Of a stretch of 64,000 bases of DNA, positions 38,276-45,645 are shown one piece after another. The notes beneath the pieces are model-generated. The model ran no database searches. It was given only the letters and a program-made list of their open reading frames with translations, and was not told the origin of the DNA. The number at the start of each line of letters is the position of its first letter. Positions within the stretch are counted from its first letter, which is position 1. Source of the DNA: Sympetrum striolatum. Lineage: Eukaryota > Arthropoda > Insecta > Odonata > Libellulidae. The DNA lies in assembly GCA_947579665.1 (NCBI GenBank), contig CANPUZ010000073.1, forward strand, positions 186,001-250,000, read 5' to 3'. The translations under genes and the position numbers were made by a program.

Positions 38276-39300
38276 CTATTGGGCACGTGCCTTCGGAGTT
38301 GTTAGGAAAGAGAAAATATTTTGGAAGTTTCAGTTTTAGTCTTTCTTTGAAGGCAAAAAGTTGGTTTCTTGTGCTTTTGGTTTTCGGATATCCTGCCACA
38401 TTATTTTGGCTTCATGAGACTCCACGAGATACAACGACGAACCGTTTGCTCTGGGGCTGTTATTTGGAAATCTCTAGCTGATCCATCACATAAAGTATGA
38501 GTAATTTATTAAAATAAGAAAAATTTGGGTAAATGGCGTCTAAATAAGATTTTTAGAAAATCTGATATTTTTTTACCAAGAGTGATAGGAATCTTAAATG
38601 TTTTTATGCCGAAAATTGCGCATCTAAGTGAATTGGGTACTTTTCATCATTCAACATGGAGAATGAAGCAACAGATCCTTATTTATTTCCGTTTTTTAAG
38701 TAGTCTTTTACTTGACGTTTATTGAAACATAGAATTGTCTTTTGTGAAATGCATTTTTCCGAAATTACTTGATTGGTGATTCTTCAAGTAATTATAAAAG
38801 AGAAGGAAACCAAATCAGTCTTGGATCGAAATGGATGGAAAGAATCATCTGCTGATTTTTTTGATTTGCAAGTTGAACTTGAAAGATTAAACCCTGATGT
38901 GAATGATTCTCTTAGGTACTGCCTTGCTCCATATCCAGAAGGGATTTCCGTTTCGGAAGAGACTTGCGAAGTGAATTTGTAATCTCTGCTAGCACATACA
39001 TCGTCAAGAATTGTAGCTTCAATATCAACAGTACAAGCCTCAAAGCGTAAGATAATATGCTCTATAACCTGCAAATATGGTTTCGATGGAAGCTCTGGCC
39101 CTGTACTGTATAAGCAAGGATAGCAACAGGAGGGAAAATCGTACGAGTTCTTATTCGTGAGATCTCTCGTTCCTCTCCGTTTAGTCAAAGATAATACAGG
39201 TGAATAGCACTAATTCAGCGTTTTACTCAAACTTAAACTTAAAATAAGACAACTTTCATCTAGTCATTTCAATAATTTTGGTTATTATATTACATTAAGG
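38276..39300. other. Interior of the long-TIR element, no assigned gene
   Basis: About 1 kb of moderately AT-rich sequence between LINE B and the transposon-type ORF remnant. Short open frames on both strands at 38,773-38,982 (plus) and 38,784-39,188 (minus, 134 codons) overlap. The minus one has mixed composition and might be a remnant of the element's protein, but I recognise no domain in either. Nothing else is visible. Confidence 0.4.
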
Positions 39301-39329
39301 TAAAATAATATGGTCAAATCCGCGGCCAT

Positions 39330-39816
39330 CCTCAACATGTTTTGGCAGCCAATTCCCCTTCAATGGAAGAAGGAGACGAAAAGCATTCCGAAGATGGAAT
39401 ACATTTTCCATTTTTTCAAGCTACTGCTGGGATACTGCCTGTCTCTACGTAAATTTGTATCATTGGTACTATATCCCTCCAACAGAACATAAAGTACTTT
39501 TTCATGGAACAGGAATATCAAAAGATGCGATTCTTCCGTTTAGAGAGCTATCAGAAGAAGCCATAGAAGCTAGAAACAAAGATATCAGGAGGTTTCGGGT
39601 AAGATTCGCGAGGAAACACTCGAGAATAGCCACTAATGATGATTTAATAAAAAGGCTGCTGGTAACATCAGATGCCAGGTTTACTATGTAAGGCACATAG
39701 AAATCCAAGAAGAAAAGGATCCTAACAACAGAGTTATTTATCTCCTGATCATCGACGACCGAGAGAGTGAGTTATTTGTATCCGAGGATTCAGATGAAGA
39801 ATCTTCTGACGACTGA
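39330..39816 (+). pseudogene. Decayed transposon-associated protein, C-terminal part
   Basis: The best frame (39,455-39,691, no true ATG at its head) reads through YYIPPTEHKVLFHGTGI, then LSEEAIEARNKDIRRFR and SRIATNDDLIKRLLVTSD. From memory, this pattern recurs in uncharacterised proteins scattered through arthropod genomes and linked to transposons; I could not check this. A stop follows at 39,689, and a different frame then yields an acidic tail with FVSEDSDEESSDD ending at 39,816, so there is at least one frameshift. Its place inside the long-TIR element suggests it is the C-terminus of that element's own protein, possibly a transposase. Its chemistry is unknown and I see no DDE triad. 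Confidence 0.45.
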
Positions 39817-39971
39817 GCGGGAGGCACTTAATAAGGTAATGAAATACGTTAATTACAATTAATAATTGAGATTTAAGCAGCCATTCCGATAATTAAGGTA
39901 ATATATGTATAATTCACAGGAATATTAACAATTTTAAGAGTTTTTATATGTATTAAACTAACTAACAAACA

Positions 39972-40704
39972 ATTTCCCTAATGTGCCAACATTTCTCAAT
40001 TCCGCATTTATTATCTAAATTAATGGTCTCAAACTCATATCTTAAAGTGTATTAAAATAAATATTTTATATGGTTTGCCAGAATTAAACATAAAAGAAGC
40101 AAAATTTGCGACTCAACCTAACCAAAAAGACACCGAAACCGGATTTGGGGATTCTACGGCGCCCAGCCGGACCGCGCAGCGCTTAGGAAAAGTCCACCGC
40201 AATCACAGGGTAGCAGGTAAAACGAAACAGTCTCTTCAGATTCCATATCTACAAGCCTTGCAGACTGACGTGGTATAAAAGACTTGATAGTCCATTGCTG
40301 TTTACCTAGTTGATTTCCTTACTTTATCTCGAAATTTGTCCGAAAAAGGTGTCCGCCATTTTGTTGCTTTAAATAACCACAGAATCATCTTAGAGCATGA
40401 ATCAATCAGCGAATTGAAAGACAAAGAGTAATGCTAGATTACTGCTGTGTTGCTTTTTTCCAACAGCTTATCTCAAAAGAAACTATATATAAACAAACTT
40501 GAACCTTTTTTCAAAAAATCCGAAACTTCCCGTTTTGGTGAAAATTTCTCAAGTTTGACGCCCTGTATCTTTTTGACACCTGAATATTTTAAAATACGAC
40601 GAGCGGGAACATAAAATTCTATCATTTTGCAATAACTATGCCAAGTTTCAATAACCGCACTCAAGAAAACCATTTTTAGCCCCTTGTCCAGGTTTTTTCG
40701 ATTC
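39972..40704 (-). repeat. Right long terminal inverted repeat
   Basis: Inverse partner of 36,166-36,890, with the same landmarks in reverse order from 'ctcaattccgcatttatt' to 'ccccttgtccagg'. The 66-codon open frame on its minus strand (40,473-40,673) is a by-product of the repeat and has a broken counterpart in the left copy. Confidence 0.85.
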
Positions 40705-40791
40705 TAGCCCACTGAGCGTCGTTTTCATCTATACCTTTTCGTAATACTACATCTACATCTACATCTACATCTACATTAATACCCTACAAGC

Positions 40792-40803
40792 CGCCTTTCG
40801 GCG
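40792..40803 (-). promoter_or_regulatory. 3' UTR GNRA tetraloop hairpin of LINE C
   Basis: The minus strand reads CGCC-GAAA-GGCG, identical to the LINE B hairpin and at the same distance from the hexamer tail. Conservation in two independent copies supports function more than either copy alone does. Confidence 0.5.
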
Positions 40804-40837
40804 TGTGGCAAGGGTGTAAACAGCAGTTGAATCTAAA

Positions 40838-42519
40838 TTACTTCCTTATTCGATTATTGTCACGTATTGTTCGCGGAAAGAATGAATCTCTGAAACGATT
40901 CGTCCTAGCATCTATTTCTCTTAACTTACGGTCATTATCGGATCGACCGACGTAGCAGGGGGGTTGCATGATACCGATTGTATCTTTGGAAAATGTAGTT
41001 TCCCTGAATTTATTAAGCAATCGCAGCCTAGCTTCCAATCTCCTTTCTTTCAAGGATTCCCAACCTACGTCTGAGAGCATTTTTGTAACGCTTGCTTTTT
41101 TATCGTAGCATTTCTTAACAAAACGAACCGCTTTACGCTGCACTTTCTCGAGTTCGCGAGTACACATTTCATCCGCCGGATCCCATATACTTGCCGCATA
41201 TTCCAGAAGGGGTCTGACCAAGGTAAAATAACATCGCTCTCTCACCTTTTCGTCGCATTTACCGACAATACGCTTTACAAAGCCAAGCCTTTTACTTGCT
41301 TTGCCGCAGATTTTTCGAATATGCGTGCTCCAATTTAAGTTATTAGTAATGTTGATCCCGAGATATTTAACTGAATCTACTACTTTGATACGAATTCCAT
41401 TAATTTTGTATGGGTGATTTGGACGCATTTTTTTCTTTTCGAAGAAATTAACTACGGAGCATTTACTTACGTTAATATATAATTCCCATTTTTCGCACCA
41501 CCTTTGGATGAGGACTAAATCGTTTGAGAGAGATGTCCGGTCTTCCTCGTTTGTTATTTCCCTATATATAACCGAGTCATCCGCAAATATCCTCACATTA
41601 CTGACTATCTCGTCACTCAAGTCATTGATATAAATAAGGAAAAGAAGAGGTCCAATTACACTGCTTTGAGGTACGCCAGAGGTAACTTTGACTCTATTTG
41701 AGCTAACGCCATCCAGCACAACTTGTTGTTCCCTCTCGTAGAGAAAATCCTTAACCCAGTCGACTACTTCCTTGTTAATGCCCGCTAGTTTTAGTTTGTA
41801 AATTAGTTTGTAGTGGGGGACTCTATCGAATGCTTTTTTGAAATCTAGGAAAATAGCGTCCAATTGCTTTTTACTTTCGGCGGACTTTAAGATATCGTGT
41901 ACAAATAGAGCAAGTTGGGTTTCACATGATCGGGACTTACCAAAACCATGCTGGTTTACGTCGAGGAATTCATTTCTATCTAAAAATCCCATGAGTGAGC
42001 TTACGACGATATGTTCCATTACCTTTCCGGACAGCAAAGTTAATGATATGGGTCTATAATTTCCTGGGTCCTCCTTTAATCCGCTTTTGTAAACAGGAGT
42101 AATATTAGCTAATTTCCAATCGGATGGGACCCTACCTTCATTTATCGATTTACCAAATATAATTTTGAGATAAGGGGCGACGCTTTCTGCCAGTTCTTTA
42201 AGCACTCTTGCTGGAATGCCTTCTGGCCCTGGCGACTTATTTGGCTTAATTTTGCGTAATATTTTAACTATACCGTCTGTCGTAAAAGTTATATTTGGCA
42301 TGGAATCCAGTATATTAACCTTAGGGAGGATCTCTATGTTACAATCTGATGTGAATACGCTTTGGTAAAATTCGTTTAGAATATTCGCTTTCCTCTTCGA
42401 ATCGCAAGTAATGTTACCTTCGATATCCCTTATCGAGCTCACTGTTTGTATCTTTCCCTGTACCTCTCTAACGTAGGACCAGAAAGCTTTAGGGTCTTCC
42501 TCTAAACATTCCCCAAGTA
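40838..42519 (-). CDS. LINE C reverse transcriptase, 5'-truncated
   Basis: An uninterrupted frame of about 560 codons runs from ECLEEDPKAFWSYVREVQGK (the cut end, no start codon) to a stop at 40,838. It holds the pre-RT linker, then IKPNKSPGPEGIPARVLKE, NYRPISLTLLSGKVMEHIV and QHGFGKSRSCETQL. The catalytic core is motif A IFLDFKKAFDRV, motif B GVPQSSVIGPLLF and motif C RIFADDSVIY. Motif B normally reads GVPQGS, so the G-to-S change is unusual and may impair catalysis. The C-terminal region matches LINE B (VKYLGINITNNLNW, EKVQRKAVRFVKKCYD). The endonuclease is absent through truncation. Clade is CR1/Jockey-like, assigned from motif style. Confidence 0.92.
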
Positions 42520-42540
42520 TTTGGGGAATGTTTAGAGGAA
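42497..42540. repeat. 20-bp foldback at the LINE C 5' junction
   Basis: A perfect inverted repeat with 20-bp arms (42,497-42,516 and 42,521-42,540) surrounds a 4-nt loop 'gtat'. One arm is LINE C coding sequence (the ECLEE codons) and the other is its reverse complement, outside the element. This looks like a snap-back copy made when the 5' end of the insertion was resolved. Confidence 0.85.
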
Positions 42541-42544
42541 CATA

Positions 42545-42920
42545 TACATATATATATATACAACATGATTGCTATATTTTTTCAAAGTTTTATTTGGAGG
42601 CTGATTTTAAATTTAAAACACGCATATTTATTTCAAAATAATTATTCAGTTATAATATTTTGCTGAAAATTGTAACTGTGAGCTGACTCTCTTGCTGTAG
42701 ATTGAGCTATTGCTGATTGATAAGGTTTAAAAGTTTTCTCCTTTGTTTTTTATTCCATTTGTCATTATTGGTTTTCTTTTCTGTATATTGTTAATTTTCG
42801 ACATTCTCTGTCACCTTTTAGGTTCCCACATTTTAAATGTGTGGTCTTTATTATTAATAATAGTTTTTGTTTGTAATTTTCTAAAATTTTAACACTTATG
42901 GTATTGGAGAAATTTATAAT
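42545..42920. other. AT-rich spacer with a short (AT)n tract
   Basis: A short 'atatatatatata' run near 42,547-42,560 is followed by about 350 bp of AT-rich sequence. I see no repeat match elsewhere in the window and no coding frame. Confidence 0.5.
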
Positions 42921-43333
42921 TAATCGCCAGTTTTATCGGTTATCATCGAATATGTCCAGAAAAACATTATTTATCATCTTTGTGGCAATTAGTTAATATA
43001 ACATAAATTTTAAAACACTTAAACATCCCAAGGAATAACGGACTTGATAAAGATCTGACAGGGCCGGGAATCGAACCCGGGATCTTCCTCTATCCGGCAA
43101 ATTTAAATTTAATATAGTCATCGGGAACACTGTCGTAGATAAAAAAATCTTATTTGTGGAGAAAGTCATATGCTGGCCACATCAGATTTTTACTTTCTTC
43201 ATATACGAAGTATAAAGAAAGTATTGTTTTCACGAAAAAATTCGACTTCGAGATTTCAACGGACATACATGTTTTGGGGTCCCTAGAACACGTTTTGACC
43301 ATTTTCGTAATGTCGTCTGTGTGTGTGTGTGTT
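42920..43333 (+). repeat. Dispersed repeat, left half of the interrupted copy, ending in (GT)n
   Basis: Shared order with 51,770-51,990 is 'tcatcgaatatgtcc' (tcatcgatcatgtcc there), 'aacattattta', 'actgtcgta' and 'tggagaaagtcatatgctgg', then 'ccacatcagattttt'. It continues through 'aaagaaagtattgttttcac' and 'catgttttggggtccctag' to a (TG)n tract at 43,317-43,333. The later part has a reverse-oriented relative at 59,450-59,640. The copy is cut at the (GT)n tract by the nested LINEs, and its continuation resumes at about 51,397. Confidence 0.7.
43050..43090 (-). repeat. tRNA-like T-arm and B-box fragment (possible SINE remnant)
   Basis: The minus strand reads 'gatcccgggttcgattccc'. This contains a perfect Pol III B-box (GGTTCGATTCC, 43,067-43,077) inside a strong T-stem (CCGGG/CCCGG type). 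The 5' half does not give a convincing A-box, D-arm or anticodon arm, so it is not a complete tRNA gene. A tRNA-derived SINE piece carried within the dispersed repeat is the likelier reading. Confidence 0.5.
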
Positions 43334-43353
43334 TATATTATTATTATTATTTG

Positions 43354-45302
43354 AGTTTTTGCACTTTCTCAGCGTTTCCGCTGGAAAATATTCACCTGTC
43401 CATAGATGGTTAGGACTAGGCTCAGTCGACACGGAGAGGGAATTCACCCTAACCCATGTGATCTTATTATTAATTGCTGAGGAACTTGCGCACAATGTGA
43501 CATGTTTGCAGTAATACTGCTTTCTGTGCTGCATCGATGGTATATTCCTCTAAACCAATTTTCTCCACATTTTTACCAAAATTGTTGGTCATCAATCCTT
43601 CAACAGATATTACAAATGGGACAACCTGGACCTCTACTAATTTCCAGATATCCTTTAATTGCCACGCAAGCTCTTCGTATTTGTCCCTCTTTTCCATCTC
43701 CGTTCTTCGTATGTTATGAGACAGTGGCACAGCTATATCAATGATTATTGCGGTTTTGTTCGCATTATTAATTAGCAAAATATCTTGTCTGTTGTATTTA
43801 ATCGTTTTATCTGTTAAAACTGGTCTATCCCAATAAAGGATGATCTTGTTCCTCTCTAAAACAGGAGCAGGCTGATATTTATAATATGGAACGATATCCT
43901 CATCAAGGAGTTCATATTTCATACCCAGTTGTTGATGTATGAGCTTCGCCACCTGGTTGTGCCCTCCTAGGTATGCTGTGTCTGCTAGATTTGGACAACC
44001 AGCCATTATGTGTTCGATGGACTCCCCTGTTTTTCCACATTTTCGGCATCTATCTTCCACATTCAGTTTCAGGATATGTTTTTGGTAATTTAACGTTTTC
44101 ATTACTCTGTCTTGGATTGCAAAAAGGAATCCCTCGGTTTCAGGATACAAGTATCCTTGGTGTATCCATTGTAATGAGGCCTTTTTAACGATATAAGGTT
44201 GGTCTAGTAATCTTGGGAACTTTCCATGTATATCCATACTTTCCCATACTTTTTTATCCTCTTGAGTGTTTAGTTCTTTACTGGTTCCTTCCTGTTGGAG
44301 ATTGAGGGGAGTGTATCCCTCATCAGCTTCTACCGCCATCTTCATAAGTTCGTCAGAAGATGTTCTTAGTTTCTCTTTCATTTGAGAAACCTGGACATTA
44401 CACATATTCTTGATGTTCAGCAGGCCTCTTCCACCTTCCTTGCGAGGTAAATATAACCTCTTGACAGATGAGTTTTGATGAAGGAATCTAAACTTCGTCA
44501 GGAGAGTTCTTGTTTTCCTGTCTATTTCATCTAAGTCACTATCAGACCATTTTACTACCCCAAAAGAGTAAATAAGGATTGGAACTGCCCAGCTGTTGAT
44601 TCCTTCAACTATCCTCTTCCCTGATAGCTTTGTATTACATAATTTTGCAATTCTCCTTATGTATTTTTCCTTGAACTCCCTTTTCAGTTGGGTGTGGTCT
44701 ATTCTACCGTTTTGGAGAGATCCTAGATATTTATAGATCTCATCCTGTCTTAAATTTTTTATTCCGAGGAAATCCTCTTCGTGTTTTTTAATAGTTCCTC
44801 TTTTAATGCTGACAGTCGCACATTTTTCCAATCCAAAGGACATGTAGATGTCTCTGCTAAACAGGGCTACAGTTTTTATTAATGATTTTAGTTTTTTTGG
44901 TGTTTCTGCATAGAGTTTTACGTCGTCCATGAACAGCAGATGGTTTAGTCTTCTCTTTCCATTTCTGATCAGTTTATAGCCGATGTTAGTGTCCTTCAAA
45001 AGAGTAGATAGGGGATTGATGGCAAGACAAAACCATAAGGGTGACAGCGAGTCCCCTTGGAAAATGCCCCTTCTTATATTAATTTCACCTATGGAATAAT
45101 TACCTCTCATCAGTCTGGTCTTCCACATTGACATGATACTACTTAGAGTATTTCTAATTTTAGGGCAGATCTTATAAATTTCAAAAACCTTGATTAACCA
45201 GGAGTGGGGAACCGAATCAAAGGCTTTAGAGTAGTCAATGTACGCCATCTCTAAATTTCTTTGTTTAACTTGTGCCTGCTTCAAAATCACCGCATCAACT
45301 GT
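43354..45302 (-). mobile_element. R4/Dong-like LINE in an (ATT)n tract, 5'-truncated
   Basis: The minus-strand element is flanked on both sides by (ATT)n: 43,335-43,353 beyond its 3' end and 45,304-45,324 beyond its 5' end. The Dong element of Bombyx is known to insert in (TAA)n, so the location agrees with the encoded protein type. The coding region opens immediately at the right tract (VDAVILKQAQ), so the N-terminal third is missing. The 3' UTR is short, about 115 bp. The (ATT)n tract also abuts the 3' end of the Tx1 element, so this copy may have landed in the Tx1 tail. Confidence 0.82.
43470..45302 (-). CDS. R4/Dong-type reverse transcriptase with restriction-like endonuclease, N-terminally truncated
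   Basis: About 610 codons are open with no internal stop. The protein starts in RT motif A (MAYIDYSKAFDSVPHSWL). Motif B is the RIRGxxQGDxLSPLxF-type box seen here as RRGIFQGDSLSPLWFCLAI, and motif C is LLFMDDVKLYA, that is MDD, not YADD, as in R2/R4-like enzymes. Near the C-terminus is a zinc finger, CRKCGKTGESIEHIMAGC (C-x2-C-x8-H-x4-C). It is followed by a restriction-like endonuclease region with NRQDILLINN and AIIIDIAVPLSHNI, then EKRDKYEELAWQLKDIW. The family normally has PD where this copy has QD, a change in the catalytic motif. The enzyme would nick the target and prime reverse transcription. It is unrelated in type to the APE-bearing LINEs nearby. Confidence 0.88.
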   Translation of the reverse strand, partial: TVDAVILKQAQVKQRNLEMAYIDYSKAFDSVPHSWLIKVFEIYKICPKIRNTLSSIMSMWKTRLMRGNYSIGEINIRRGIFQGDSLSPLWFCLAINPLSTLLKDTNIGYKLIRNGKRRLNHLLFMDDVKLYAETPKKLKSLIKTVALFSRDIYMSFGLEKCATVSIKRGTIKKHEEDFLGIKNLRQDEIYKYLGSLQNGRIDHTQLKREFKEKYIRRIAKLCNTKLSGKRIVEGINSWAVPILIYSFGVVKWSDSDLDEIDRKTRTLLTKFRFLHQNSSVKRLYLPRKEGGRGLLNIKNMCNVQVSQMKEKLRTSSDELMKMAVEADEGYTPLNLQQEGTSKELNTQEDKKVWESMDIHGKFPRLLDQPYIVKKASLQWIHQGYLYPETEGFLFAIQDRVMKTLNYQKHILKLNVEDRCRKCGKTGESIEHIMAGCPNLADTAYLGGHNQVAKLIHQQLGMKYELLDEDIVPYYKYQPAPVLERNKIILYWDRPVLTDKTIKYNRQDILLINNANKTAIIIDIAVPLSHNIRRTEMEKRDKYEELAWQLKDIWKLVEVQVVPFVISVEGLMTNNFGKNVEKIGLEEYTIDAAQKAVLLQTCHIVRKFLSN

Positions 45303-45324
45303 TAATTATTATTATTATTATTTT
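45303..45324. repeat. (ATT)n tract between the R4-like and Tx1-like elements
   Basis: About seven ATT units join the 5' truncation point of the R4-like element to the 3' end of the Tx1-like element. On the minus strand it reads as a (AAT)n tail of Tx1. Confidence 0.85.
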
Positions 45325-45489
45325 ATGCCAGGTAGGGAGTGTACTCAATGCTCCACGACGGCCGTCTGGCGTGAATGGGGCGGTGCGGGCCCCTTGCCCC
45401 CTCCCAGTGCGGCCGTCCTACCTTCCCATATAATCCCCAGAACCCCCCTTGCCGGGTAAACCAGGGCTCAGCCTGGTTTCCCTCTGGCC

Positions 45490-45645
45490 CTAACAAAGTC
45501 CCAACCCCCCCACCCTCACCCACCCTCTGCCCTATCCCACCCAACCCCGTTCCCCACGACCCTCCCCCAAAAACCCCCTCCCCCACCCCGGCCCCTCTGC
45601 CCCAGTCCCCCTGCCCAACTGCCCCAGTTCCCGTTCCCCCCACCC
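45490..45645 (-). promoter_or_regulatory. G-rich 3' UTR tract of Tx1, quadruplex-prone
   Basis: The plus strand has repeated C runs of three to seven bases over about 155 bp (for example 'cccccccaccctcaccc' and 'ccctcccccaaaaacccc'). The element RNA sense strand therefore has many closely spaced G runs, meeting the usual G3+ loop rule for G-quadruplexes several times over. A G-rich polypurine tract in the 3' UTR is known for mammalian L1. Its presence in a Tx1-clade element is noted here from sequence. Confidence 0.65.

Larger units (their letters stand above)
36166..40704. mobile_element. DNA-transposon-like element with inverted repeats of about 730 bp
   Basis: The sequence from 36,166 (agaatcgaaaaaacctgg) to about 36,890 is repeated in inverse orientation at 39,972-40,704, ending 'ccaggttttttcgattct'. 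Identity looks high across the whole length, with scattered substitutions and small indels, and the GC-rich segment around 'gcgcggtccggctgggcgcc' is shared. The roughly 3.1-kb interior holds a LINE insertion (about 1.15 kb) and decayed ORFs, so the original element was near 3.4 kb. Weak similarity continues 20-40 bp outside the stated edges, so the true termini and any target duplication are uncertain. The superfamily is not assigned. A foldback element or the remnant of a larger element with long TIRs is possible. Confidence 0.75.
40744..42520 (-). mobile_element. LINE C: longer copy of the LINE B family
   Basis: The minus-strand element has its 3' hexamer tail at 40,746-40,776 (plus strand reads (acatct)n), preceded by the same 3' UTR block and GAAA hairpin as LINE B. 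The tail lies about 45 bp outside the right inverted repeat. The 5' end is truncated inside the region before the RT domain and is followed by a foldback (42,497-42,540). LINEs B and C share tail type, 3' UTR and protein, so they belong to one family with recent activity. Confidence 0.88.

Noticed and set aside
36166..40704. Polinton/Maverick assignment from the AG...CT ends and long inverted repeats
   Set aside because: The element is far too short, and none of the hallmark genes (polymerase B, integrase, ATPase, capsid) is present.
43050..43140. Complete tRNA gene
   Set aside because: Only the T-arm and B-box are convincing. The D-arm, anticodon arm and acceptor pairing cannot be formed.
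37227..45290. Reverse transcriptase ORFs as host genes or telomerase
   Set aside because: Each has LINE-specific C-terminal motifs, truncated 5' ends and repeat tails, which are retrotransposon features.
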